Source: Raineya sp964654605
GTDB taxonomy: Bacteria > Bacteroidota > Bacteroidia > Cytophagales > Thermonemataceae
Direction of reading: 5' to 3'
Assembly: GCA_964654605.1 (NCBI GenBank)
Contig: CAZZLW010000061.1
Coordinates: forward strand, 1-38,054
DNA: 38,054 nt
Part shown: one piece after another, positions 26,305 to 33,692 of the stretch
Position numbering within the stretch: position 1 is the first letter of the stretch
Layout of the letters: the number at the start of each line of letters is the position of its first letter
Position numbers and translations under genes: made by a program
The notes under the pieces: model-generated
The model's database searches: none
What the model saw: only the letters and a program-made list of their open reading frames with translations
Told to the model about the DNA's origin: nothing

Positions 26305-26334
26305 GAGCAAAAAAAGTATGAGCAAAAAAAGTAT
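26305..26334. repeat. 15-bp perfect tandem duplication at the YceI start
   Basis: GAGCAAAAAAAGTAT occurs twice without a gap. Each copy's end forms an ATG with the next base (26318 and 26333), and both ATGs are in the same frame, so the duplication doubles the start site and adds five residues (MSKKS). Confidence 0.9.
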
Positions 26335-26870
26335 GAAAATGCGTCAGATAGGTATTTTTTTAATCTTGCTGATTGTTTTTTTTTGAAGCAAAAGCCCAAA
26401 CGAATTGGCAAGTAAAAGATGCCCAAATCAATTTCAAAATTAAAAACTTTGGAAGCTATGTAAATGGCTCTTTGGGTGGCTTGGAGGCGAAAATTTACTT
26501 TTCTCCTGAAAACTTGGCTCAAAGCACTATGGAAGCCTCTGTAAAAGCCGAAACTATCAATACAGGCAACAAAAGTCGTGATAAACACTTACGCAAAGAT
26601 GATTATTTTGATGCAGTGAAATTTCCGTTTTTGCGAATGAAATCCACAAAAATTATCAAAGAGAAAGAGCAATTTGTAGGCTATTTTGAACTCACCATTC
26701 GCAACAAAACCCAAGAAGTGCAAATGCCTTTTCGTTTTGTACCCAATGGCAATGAAGCAACTTTTTCGGGTAATTTCAGCATCAATCGCAGAGATTTTGG
26801 CTTAGGAGGCAAAAGTTGGGTGCTTGGTGATGAAGTAATTGTAAATATTGAGCTAAAAGCTCAAAAATAG
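26318..26870 (+). CDS. YceI-like periplasmic protein with apparent frameshift in a T9 tract
   Basis: The mature part (about 160 residues) reads as a YceI-like lipocalin-fold protein: TNWQVKDAQINFKIKNFGSY, LGGLEAKIYFSPENL, SVKAETINTGNKSRDKHLRK, DDYFDAVKFPFLRMKST and FSGNFSINRRDFGLGGKSW. Such proteins bind isoprenoid-like ligands in the periplasm. The signal peptide is in a different frame: from ATG 26318 the frame reads MSKKSMKMRQIGIFLILLIV and stops just after a run of nine T (26376-26384). With eight T it would continue as VFFEAKAQ into the mature domain, giving a normal signal peptide. So the gene is either phase-variable, decayed, decoded by slippage, or carries a sequencing error. As read, the mature frame has only a TTG start at 26373. 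Confidence 0.8.
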
Positions 26871-26896
26871 TAACTTTTAAGTCTGATTTGTGGTAA

Positions 26897-27023
26897 GGAA
26901 ACAGAATTTTTGACAATTGATTCAAAAAAAATGAGCGTTCAAATCCTTAAAGGTTTGAACGCTGAAATTTTTGAATGTAAATAATCAACTTTTTTTGTTT
27001 CTTGTTTCCTTCCTCCTGCATCC
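26897..27023. repeat. Inverted pair of heptad repeats around a hairpin
   Basis: A plus-oriented copy (GGAAACA, GAATTTT) begins at 26897. Four minus-oriented units (TGTTTCT, TGTTTCC, TTCCTCC, TGCATCC) fill 26996-27023 at an exact 7-nt period. Between them lie a hairpin and the sequence TTTTTGAATGTAAATAATC, shared with the copy near 23670. The gap between YceI and marC contains nothing else. Confidence 0.7.
26934..26963 (-). terminator. Predicted terminator of marC inside the repeat
   Basis: A 12-bp stem AGCGTTCAAATC / GGTTTGAACGCT (one G-T pair) with a 6-nt loop. On the minus strand the stem is followed by CATTTTTTTT, which suits the end of the marC transcript. The stem is made of the CTTGAAC-like repeat units. 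Confidence 0.6.
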
Positions 27024-27027
27024 ACTT

Positions 27028-27603
27028 TTACATTATTCCCAAATGCACTCTAAACATTTTGATGGCAATAGCAAGCAAAATTACCCCAAATACTTTGCGA
27101 AGCACATCAGTACCTGCTTGTCCGAGTTTGCGTTCTATCCAGCCCGAAGCCTTCAAGACGGCATACACTAAAACCAAATTCAGCACAATGGCTATCAGAA
27201 TAGAAACCTGCTGATATTCGGCACGAAGCGAAAGAATAGTTGTCATTGTGCCTGCCCCTGCAATAATCGGGAAAGCAATAGGTACAATAGAAGCCGAAGA
27301 GCCATTACCCTGCATTTCGCCACGGAAAAAATGAATGCCCAACACCATTTCCAAACCTAAAAAGAAGATAACTAATGCCCCTGCAATAGCAAAAGAAGGG
27401 GTATCCAGTCCTAAAACTCGCAAAATGCTTTCTCCCAAAAAAAGGAAAGCAATCATTATCAAGCCTGCTACAAAAGTAGCCTGCGTAGCGTGTAATGCAC
27501 CTGTACGCTTTTTCAAATCAATAATAACAGGCACAGAGCCTAAAATATCAATCACTGAAAATAAAATCAGCGATACGGTCAGAATTTCCTTAAAGTTCAA
27601 CAT
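27028..27603 (-). CDS. MarC family integral membrane protein
   Basis: A 191-residue membrane protein with six predicted helices. The block SVIDILGSVPVIIDLKKRTG near the N-terminus, SIVPIAFPIIAGAGTMTTIL in the middle, and the C-terminal KVFGVILLAIAIKMF are typical of MarC/UPF0056. The family's transport substrate is not established, and the former link to multiple antibiotic resistance has been withdrawn. Length and motifs are normal. It is divergent from trmN6 across an AT-rich gap. Confidence 0.92.
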   Translation of the reverse strand: MLNFKEILTVSLILFSVIDILGSVPVIIDLKKRTGALHATQATFVAGLIMIAFLFLGESILRVLGLDTPSFAIAGALVIFFLGLEMVLGIHFFRGEMQGNGSSASIVPIAFPIIAGAGTMTTILSLRAEYQQVSILIAIVLNLVLVYAVLKASGWIERKLGQAGTDVLRKVFGVILLAIAIKMFRVHLGIM

Positions 27604-27930
27604 AGCTAAAACTCGTTTTTTTCGTTCCTAACGCAAAATTACCAACAAATTTCTTGCCAAACAAAATTTTGTTCTAAATTTTTAATGATAAAATTTGCAA
27701 CTTGGAAAAATTCAATAAAAAGATTAAAAAAGTGCAAACGTAAATTCAAAAAATGTCAATTTGTCAATAAATATACTTTTCAAAATACAATATTAAAACT
27801 CGCATTAAAATCTGAAATAGAAACCAAAAATTTTGTATAAACAAAATTTTATTTTGCTTAAAATTTTATTTTTTTGCCCTTAAATTATGCCATTAGTCAG
27901 ATTTTGACTTTTTTTGTCAAAAGTAATGTT
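27604..27930. other. AT-rich divergent intergenic region with two inverted repeats
   Basis: This 327-bp gap between marC and trmN6 is very AT-rich and holds no gene. It contains a perfect 14-bp palindrome AACAAAATTTTGTT (27660-27673). It also has a perfect 10-bp inverted repeat AAAATTTTGT / ACAAAATTTT with a 4-nt loop (27827-27850). Both share the word ACAAAATTTT. They may be regulatory, but AT-rich palindromes also arise by chance. Confidence 0.5.
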
Positions 27931-28656
27931 GTGAAAAGACAGAAAAACACTTATTTTCAGTTCAAGCAATTTCGTATAGACCAAGCCCATACCGCTATGA
28001 AAGTAAGCACAGAGGCTTGCATTTTGGGTGCTTGGGCTTTTACAGAAAATCCACAAAAAATTTTGGACATAGGCACAGGTACAGGCTTGCTCTCGCTGAT
28101 GCTCGCCCAACGCTTCCCTAATAGCCAAATTGAAGCCGTAGAAATAGAAAAAGATGCCTTTCGGCAAGCCCAACAGAATATTTCACACAGCCCTTTTTAC
28201 GCAACTATTCACCTTCATCATACTTCTATTCAAGATTTTGCCCAAAGTTCAAAAGCATCTACATACGACCTAATAGTTTGCAATCCGCCTTTTTATGCCA
28301 ATTACTTGCAAAGTCCTGATGAAAAGCTCAATATGGCTCTGCACCAAAATAGCCTTCCATTGGAAGATTTAGCCGAAGCAATAGTGCTTTTACTCGCATC
28401 ACAAGGCAGAGCCTTTATACTACTCCCTCCATTTTTTATGGAAAAGTTTTGCCTTTGGGCAAAAAGAAAAAATCTTTTTCCGCAGAAAAAGCTACATATT
28501 TTTCACAGCCCCAAACACCCAATACTGCGTGAAATTGCGGCTTTTGGATTTTATGAAAGTAATCTTGTGAGCGAAAATTTATTTATCAGAAACGAAAAAG
28601 ACGAATATACCAATGAATTTAAGACATTGCTCAAAGATTTTTATTTGCATTTTTGA
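27931..28656 (+). CDS. tRNA1(Val) (adenine(37)-N6)-methyltransferase TrmN6
   Basis: A 241-residue class I methyltransferase. It opens with YFQFKQFRIDQAHTAMKVST, the signature start of the TrmN6 (YfiC) family. The SAM motif is ILDIGTGTGLLSLMLAQ, and the amino-methyltransferase catalytic motif NPPF (VCNPPFYANYL) is intact. It would methylate N6 of A37 in tRNA-Val. No ATG exists near the conserved start; GTG at 27931 gives the expected N-terminus, while a TTG 19 codons upstream would add an atypical tail. Confidence 0.9.
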   Translation: MKRQKNTYFQFKQFRIDQAHTAMKVSTEACILGAWAFTENPQKILDIGTGTGLLSLMLAQRFPNSQIEAVEIEKDAFRQAQQNISHSPFYATIHLHHTSIQDFAQSSKASTYDLIVCNPPFYANYLQSPDEKLNMALHQNSLPLEDLAEAIVLLLASQGRAFILLPPFFMEKFCLWAKRKNLFPQKKLHIFHSPKHPILREIAAFGFYESNLVSENLFIRNEKDEYTNEFKTLLKDFYLHF

Positions 28657-28699
28657 AAAATACTTGTTAGTTTGAAAAGGTTTTAAGTATCAAAATATT

Positions 28700-29242
28700 A
28701 TGGAGCAAATCATTCAAAAAATTAGCAGGCAACGAGAGGCTTACCTGCAAAGCCTTTCCAAAATTCAGGAAAGACACCAAACTTGGCTTCAAGGCACCAA
28801 AAACTTGCTCATTGAGGCAATGGATAAAGTTATCAAGGCAGTTCCTCTGGAATGGTACATAGGCTTACAAGAGTACAACGACCACGCCCCCCAAAGTATC
28901 AATCTGGAAGCGGTTTCTTTGCATCTCAAAAATACTTACAGCGGTATTTTGCTCAAAACCATTGATAGTGTCAAATCTTACATCAAATATGGCGGTATGT
29001 TGAGCTATGCCCAAACCTACAACCGAACCATTACCGCTACTATCTATTTCCCTTATATTGAGCAATGGGTTGAAAAACGAGAGCCTATCGTACTTGGAAA
29101 TTTTGAACCCAAAGATTTCAGCGAAGTGCTTATTTTAAGCCATATTGAGGAATTTATGCAAGAAATGACTGCTTGGGAAAGCAACAAACGTGAGCCTATC
29201 GGATTTGATTTTGCCCGAAATATGGAAAAAGTAAAAAAATAG
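28700..29242 (+). CDS. Hypothetical protein
   Basis: A 180-residue soluble protein I do not recognise. The N-terminal 45 residues are a basic amphipathic helix (IQKISRQREAYLQSLSKIQE). The middle contains EWYIGLQEYNDH and a Ser/Thr/Tyr-rich stretch with strand pattern (MLSYAQTYNRTITATIYFPY). The end is acidic then basic (FEPKDFSEVLILSHIEEF). There is no signal peptide, membrane helix or cysteine. Codon use is like the neighbours, and the ATG start lies 43 bp after trmN6, so it may be co-transcribed with that gene. Confidence 0.65.
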   Translation: MEQIIQKISRQREAYLQSLSKIQERHQTWLQGTKNLLIEAMDKVIKAVPLEWYIGLQEYNDHAPQSINLEAVSLHLKNTYSGILLKTIDSVKSYIKYGGMLSYAQTYNRTITATIYFPYIEQWVEKREPIVLGNFEPKDFSEVLILSHIEEFMQEMTAWESNKREPIGFDFARNMEKVKK

Positions 29243-29260
29243 CGTAGTTGTTTGTTGTAT

Positions 29261-29288
29261 AGAAACAGGAAGCAAGAAGCAGGAAACG
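29261..29288. repeat. Intergenic heptad repeat, short copy
   Basis: Four exact-period units AGAAACA, GGAAGCA, AGAAGCA, GGAAACG fill the gap between the hypothetical gene and the next gene, whose TTG start follows 3 bp later. The preceding TTGTTTGTTGTAT resembles the lead-in TTTGTAGTAT of the copy at 23560. Confidence 0.75.
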
Positions 29289-29291
29289 TTT

Positions 29292-30026
29292 TTGAACACA
29301 AAAAGCCACGATTTTTCTAAATCAAACATCAAAGCCTTGGAACTAAAAGATAATTACTTTCATTTGGAGAGCATTAGCCCCGAAGAATTAGATATCTTGC
29401 TTTCGCAAGGTTGGCGGCATTTTGGCACATACTTTTTTCGTCTTGAAAGCTCATTTTTAGAAAGCAATAATGAATTTTTACCCGTAAAAGTGATACCCTT
29501 GCGTATTTTTTTACCCCACTTCCAACTTTCTAAAAGTCAGCGTAAAATTTTGAGAAAAAATGAGCAGTTTTCTATCAAAAGGCAGTTGGTAAGCCTCAAC
29601 CCCGAAAAGCATCTCTTGTTTGAAAAACACGCCTTGCGTTTTTCAGAACATAGCCGCCCTATGTCTTTATACAACTTCCTTTCAGAAACTCCCGATAGTA
29701 CGCCCCTACCTACGTATGAGATTGAAGTTTGGGATAAAGAAAAGCTAGTAGCTTGCAGTTTTGTAGATATTACCCCCAAAGCGTTTTCAAGCATTTATGC
29801 TATGTTTGATACCGACTATTTGGAACATAGCTTAGGAATTTTCACACTCCTAAAAGAAATAGAATGGGCAAAAGAATTGGGCAAAACGTATCTTTATTTG
29901 GGCTATGCTTACGATAGAAACTCTTTTTATGACTACAAAAAAAGATTTTCAGCCCTTGAAAAACTCCAATGGGAAAGTTTCAGTTGGGTGAAATTTCAAG
30001 AAACAGAAGTAAAGTCCGAAAACTAA
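29292..30026 (+). CDS. Ate1/Bpt-like aminoacyl-tRNA-protein transferase domain protein without the cysteine motif
   Basis: A 244-residue protein resembling the GNAT-fold region of arginyl/leucyl-tRNA-protein transferases. Blocks: GWRHFGTYFFRLE near the N-terminus, VIPLRIFLPHFQLSKSQRKI, and the conserved end SIYAMFDTDYLEHSLGIFTL then YLYLGYAYDRNSFYDYKKRF. The cysteine cluster that precedes the PLR block in Ate1/Bpt is absent: the same place reads SSFLESNNEFLPVKVIPLRI, and the only cysteine in the protein is in VACSFVD. Either it is a cofactor-free variant of N-degron tagging or it has another role. No ATG lies near the conserved start; TTG 29292 is the best candidate. The 3' end overlaps the anti-sigma gene by 4 bp, converging. 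Confidence 0.75.
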   Translation: MNTKSHDFSKSNIKALELKDNYFHLESISPEELDILLSQGWRHFGTYFFRLESSFLESNNEFLPVKVIPLRIFLPHFQLSKSQRKILRKNEQFSIKRQLVSLNPEKHLLFEKHALRFSEHSRPMSLYNFLSETPDSTPLPTYEIEVWDKEKLVACSFVDITPKAFSSIYAMFDTDYLEHSLGIFTLLKEIEWAKELGKTYLYLGYAYDRNSFYDYKKRFSALEKLQWESFSWVKFQETEVKSEN

Positions 30027-30841
30027 CTTTTCACGCTACCCATAGCATACGCCGCTCCTTCGGCTTTGGGAACGCCCCCCTTCTTTTCAAGGGTGATAAT
30101 GAATTTTTGAGGCTTTTTGAAACATTTGACAGGCGAAAATTTGCCCCAATCAAATACACCTGCGTCCCAGATGATATTATCATCTGTCAGTGCCCAAAGT
30201 TGATATTGTTTGTCTTGGGGCGGCTGAGGCAGTGAATTGGTAAAAATATAGGCTTTGTTTTCTTTTTCGTTCCAAAAAACCGTAGCATAAGACCTTGGAG
30301 CTACCTCTTGCAAGCCCTCCAAGTAAGTAATATGATAATCAGGATTTTGCAATAAGGCAAGTTCTTGCTCAATGGTTTTGTATTGGGTTTGCAGGGCTGT
30401 AATTCTTTTTTCCCCTTCCATATTTTGGGCTTGGGCAATGGATAGCTCCCTCTGTGTTTCTTTAAGGTTTTGGTACAACTGCACATTCAGCAAAGCACTG
30501 AAAGCCAGTAGCATCAAAGATGCCACCAAGCCATACTTCCACTTTTGTACCGAAGGAAAAGGCACCGTGTAGCCATCGGAGCTATGATTTGGCTTCAATT
30601 TAGCCTGTACATTTTCAGTATCCTGAATTTTTTCAAAAACTTTTTGTTTGAGATGAGCAGGTACAGGCACTTCGTATTGAGCAACATATTCATTCAAAGC
30701 ATTTTGCAGGCTTTCCAATTCCTCTCTAATTTCAGGATACAAAGCCGCCATACGCTCCACTTCTTGCTTTTCTTCTTCGGTGGCAATACCCAAAACATAC
30801 ACACTCAATATGCCTGATTCTATAAATTTTTGCACTTCCAA
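30023..30841 (-). CDS. RskA-type anti-sigma factor
   Basis: A 272-residue membrane-bound anti-sigma factor. It has an N-terminal cytoplasmic helical domain (FIESGILSVYVLGIATEEEK), a single membrane helix at about 100-123 (WKYGLVASLMLLAFSALLNV), a coiled-coil segment, then the RskA C-terminal domain. The C-terminal domain carries AYIFTNSLPQPPQDKQYQLW and GVFDWGKF. The zinc motif HxxxCxxC of other anti-sigma factors is absent, as is usual for this group. It starts 24 bp after the sigma gene and should hold that sigma factor at the membrane until a signal triggers release. Confidence 0.92.
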   Translation of the reverse strand: MEVQKFIESGILSVYVLGIATEEEKQEVERMAALYPEIREELESLQNALNEYVAQYEVPVPAHLKQKVFEKIQDTENVQAKLKPNHSSDGYTVPFPSVQKWKYGLVASLMLLAFSALLNVQLYQNLKETQRELSIAQAQNMEGEKRITALQTQYKTIEQELALLQNPDYHITYLEGLQEVAPRSYATVFWNEKENKAYIFTNSLPQPPQDKQYQLWALTDDNIIWDAGVFDWGKFSPVKCFKKPQKFIITLEKKGGVPKAEGAAYAMGSVKS

Positions 30842-30865
30842 GGCAGTAAATATTTTGAATTCAAT

Positions 30866-31468
30866 TCAAAAAGTATCTTCTTTCAGCAAATTGCGTAAAA
30901 AATCTAAAGCGTTTTTGGCTCGGGTCTTTACGGTACCCAGTGGTATTCCCAATTTTTCGGCAATTTCCGATTGGGAATAGCCTTCAAAATACATCATTTC
31001 AATAATAACTCGGTGTTCGGGTTTTAGTTTTTGTGTTAGCTCTCCTATGCCAATGAGTTCGGATTGATTCAGCGTATCATTATCTGCTTTCTTGGCAATA
31101 TTTTTCAAATTTTCGGCTTTGTATTTGGCTTCTTTGGCTCGCAATTTATCAATAGCAGTATTTCGTAAGATATTTAGTAGCCAAGTAAAAAGTTTGCCTT
31201 TGGTACTATCATAATTTTGAATATTTTGCCAAATTTTCACAAAAGCTTCTTGCAAAGCATCTTGAGCCAACACTTCGCTTTTCAGGATTTGCAGAGCAAC
31301 TCCATACATACACGAAGCGTAGTGGTCGTACAGATACTCCAAAGCCTTTTCATTTTTGGCTTTGAGTTGAACAATCAACTCACTTTCTATCCAAAATGTT
31401 TTTTCTTTTTCCAAACCTTGCAAAAACTTGATATTTGCACGTAAATTAAACAAACATTTTGGTAGCAA
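30866..31468 (-). CDS. ECF-type RNA polymerase sigma factor (SigK-like)
   Basis: A group 4 sigma-70 factor of up to 200 residues. Region 2 is YLYDHYASCMYGVALQILKS to FTWLLNILRNTAIDKLR, and region 4 is KLKPEHRVIIEMMYFEGYSQ then SEIAEKLGIPLGTVKTRAKN. The first ATG falls inside region 2, so the start must be another codon. TTG at 31468 is given; TTG codons at about residues 16 and 19 would fit the conserved start (IESELIVQL) better. The gene begins 9 bp after the stop codon of the upstream gene and in the same frame. It is paired with the anti-sigma gene downstream. The triggering signal is unknown. Confidence 0.88.
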   Translation of the reverse strand: MLPKCLFNLRANIKFLQGLEKEKTFWIESELIVQLKAKNEKALEYLYDHYASCMYGVALQILKSEVLAQDALQEAFVKIWQNIQNYDSTKGKLFTWLLNILRNTAIDKLRAKEAKYKAENLKNIAKKADNDTLNQSELIGIGELTQKLKPEHRVIIEMMYFEGYSQSEIAEKLGIPLGTVKTRAKNALDFLRNLLKEDTF

Positions 31469-31477
31469 GCAAATTTT

Positions 31478-32197
31478 TTAGGCGGCTTTCTGCGAAAGAT
31501 GCCTTACAAGCACTCTTTTTGCCACAGGCAAAAGTGTTTCTTGCAAAGGATACGGCACTTTTGCCACAATCAGGTACGTAGCTGGGTTAGGCAGTTTGGA
31601 ATACTTACGAAGCAAAGCGAGTTTTAGATTTTCAAAAGTTTCAAAAAGGCTTTTTTGGATTGTTTCTAAATAGTGCAAATGAATGGCTCGGTAAGGATTT
31701 TCCAAGTTTTCAAAGATAGAAACCTGATACTCATACACTTGAATATTTTTCAAAATTTCCTCGTAGAGCATCAAATAGCCTTCTTCCTGATACAAGGGGG
31801 CAATGCCTACCAAAGAAAGTTCTAAACGGCTTTCTACATAATCGTAAAGATTTTTGCCTTCTTTGAGCAAATTGCGAAAGTTGGGAATAGCAAATTCTAC
31901 AATTTCTTCCAACGTTTGCATAATTTCGTCATCATCTACCAAAATTTCGTATTGCAAACGCAACTTTTCAAAATCTGCTTGTGTGATTTGTTTGGGGAAA
32001 TTCTGACGCAAAAGATGTTTGCCTTCTTTGAAAGAAAGCAGATTTTGATAATGAAAAACCAAATCCGAAAGATAAGGATAAAGCCGAGTAGCCTCAAACT
32101 CATTCTGAACATTTTTCAGATACGCCAGCAGTACATATTTTTTGTACTCAAAATCTATAAGTCCTTCGGTAAGCCAGTTGTGAGCTAAACTTTTCAT
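31478..32197 (-). CDS. Hypothetical protein, first gene of the sigma operon
   Basis: A 239-residue, helix-rich soluble protein that I do not recognise by name. It opens with MKSLAHNWLTEGLIDFEYKK and has the segment YVLLAYLKNVQNEFEATRLY. An acidic patch DDDEIMQTLEEIVEFAIPNF lies in the middle, and the end is basic with PATYLIVAKVPYPLQETLLP. There is no signal peptide, membrane helix or cysteine. It lies 9 bp upstream of the sigma gene on the same strand, which points to co-transcription and perhaps a role in the same response. Confidence 0.75.
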   Translation of the reverse strand: MKSLAHNWLTEGLIDFEYKKYVLLAYLKNVQNEFEATRLYPYLSDLVFHYQNLLSFKEGKHLLRQNFPKQITQADFEKLRLQYEILVDDDEIMQTLEEIVEFAIPNFRNLLKEGKNLYDYVESRLELSLVGIAPLYQEEGYLMLYEEILKNIQVYEYQVSIFENLENPYRAIHLHYLETIQKSLFETFENLKLALLRKYSKLPNPATYLIVAKVPYPLQETLLPVAKRVLVRHLSQKAA

Positions 32198-32519
32198 AAG
32201 ATTTGTGTATTTGGTTTTTGGAAAATATCAAAAAATGCCTTGCATAAAATACTAAAAAAATCTCAAATCTCCAAATGAAATTTCAAAATTTATGCCAAAA
32301 ACAATCAGTTTCAAGGTTTCTCCCACCATTCTTTAATTATAGTGCAACAAAATTCTTTTTGGGAAGTTTATGCTATAAATCTTTGAAAATCAAAAAAAAT
32401 CAAATCTTGTAAAACTTGATAGTCGTTTTAATCTCGGCATACAAGACAAGGTTTTCCTAAAAAATTTTGCAAAAATCAATAAAAACATTTTTTTTGCTAA
32501 AAAAATCAGCGAAGCATTT
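32198..32519. other. AT-rich intergenic region, nothing identified
   Basis: This 322-bp gap lies between the divergent sigma operon and the terD operon, so it should hold both promoters. It is very AT-rich, with no gene, no clear hairpin and no full match to TTG-N19-TAnnTTTG. The closest -7-like strings (for example TAAATCTTTG near 32376) have a wrong spacing. Confidence 0.5.
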
Positions 32520-33080
32520 ATGGGAATAGAACTAAGTAAAGGAAACAAACTCAACCTTACCAAAAAAGAACCCTCACTCAAAAAAATTATGATAGGCTTG
32601 GGCTGGGAAGTTTTGCCCGGCTCTACCATAGATTTAGATGCTTCGGTATTTATGATTGGCGAAAATGGCAAAATCCCTGCCGATGAGTATTTTATTTTTT
32701 ACAACAATCTGCAATCGCCTGATGGCTCACTGAAACATACAGGCGATAACCGAACGGGCATAGGCGATGATGATGACGAAATGATTCTTGCCAATTTGCC
32801 TGCGGTAAATCCAGCTATCAAAGAACTCATTGTGGTAGTGAGCATTCACGAAGCCGAAGCCCGCAAGCACCATTTTGGTTTGCTCAAAAATGCCTACATT
32901 CGCTTGGTTGATGTAGAAAATAGCCGAGAAGTTGTACGCTTTCGTTTAGATGAAAATAATGCCTCTTTTACTGAAATTGAATTTGGTAGGCTGAAAAGAG
33001 AAGAAGACGGCTGGCATTTTATTGCAACAGGCATAGGAACAGCCATTGGCTTACAAGGATATGTAGATAAATATGTTTGA
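32520..33080 (+). CDS. TerD family calcium-binding protein, copy 1
   Basis: A 186-residue TerD/CABP1-type protein. The fold is a beta sandwich with two calcium sites, whose acidic ligands are visible in IDLDASVFMI and DNRTGIGDDDDEM. Other blocks are KIMIGLGWEV, YFIFYNNLQSPDGS, VVSIHEAEARKHHFG and the end LQGYVDKYV. TerD proteins belong to the tellurite-resistance/stress group often tied to phage resistance and membrane-linked stress signalling. No TerB, TerC or TerA gene is in this window. A close paralog follows after 37 bp. Confidence 0.95.
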   Translation: MGIELSKGNKLNLTKKEPSLKKIMIGLGWEVLPGSTIDLDASVFMIGENGKIPADEYFIFYNNLQSPDGSLKHTGDNRTGIGDDDDEMILANLPAVNPAIKELIVVVSIHEAEARKHHFGLLKNAYIRLVDVENSREVVRFRLDENNASFTEIEFGRLKREEDGWHFIATGIGTAIGLQGYVDKYV

Positions 33081-33117
33081 ACCTAATCTAAACTTATCAA
33101 TCAAAAAATCATAGTTT

Positions 33118-33678
33118 ATGGCAATATCACTCAAAAAAGGTAGTTCATTCAACCTTACCAAAAAAGAACCCTCGCTCAAAAAAATTATGATAGGCTTGGG
33201 CTGGGAAGTAAAAGCAGGCAATGCTTTAGATTTGGACGCTTCGGTATTTATGATAAATGAAAGAGGCAAACTGCCCAGCGACGAGTATTTTGTTTTCTAC
33301 AACAATCTGCAATCTCCTGATGGGGCTATCAAGCACACAGGCGATAACCGAACTGGCGTGGGCGATGAAGATGATGAAATGATTCTTGCTAATTTGGACG
33401 CTGTAAGCCCTGCGGTGAGCGAAATTTTAGTTATTGTGAGCATACACGATGCCGAAAGCCGTAAGCATAACTTTGGTATGCTTTCCGATGCTTACATTCG
33501 CATTTATGATGTAGAAACCAAACGTGAAATTTTGCGTTATGATTTAGATGCCGACTACCCCACTTCTACTGATGTAGAATTTGGAAGGCTCAAACGCGAA
33601 AATGGCGAATGGATTTTCACTGCCACAGGCATAGGCGGCAACAAAGGTCTGCAAGGCTATGTGGATATGTATGCATAA
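33118..33678 (+). CDS. TerD family calcium-binding protein, copy 2
   Basis: A 186-residue paralog of the preceding TerD protein, of exactly equal length and roughly two thirds identical by eye. Calcium residues are kept (LDLDASVFMI, DNRTGVGDEDDEM), as are IVSIHDAESRKHNFG and LQGYVDMYA. A 61-bp stretch (33149-33209) differs from the first copy at only one base, which is much closer than the gene as a whole. Such pairs may form hetero-oligomers. The nuclease gene follows within 14 bp, so all three are one operon. Confidence 0.95.
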   Translation: MAISLKKGSSFNLTKKEPSLKKIMIGLGWEVKAGNALDLDASVFMINERGKLPSDEYFVFYNNLQSPDGAIKHTGDNRTGVGDEDDEMILANLDAVSPAVSEILVIVSIHDAESRKHNFGMLSDAYIRIYDVETKREILRYDLDADYPTSTDVEFGRLKRENGEWIFTATGIGGNKGLQGYVDMYA

Positions 33679-33692
33679 AGGAAATGGCTTGT

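Noticed and set aside
26298..26588. Minus-strand frame across the YceI start region
   Set aside because: It is antisense to the conserved YceI domain and shows no family features.
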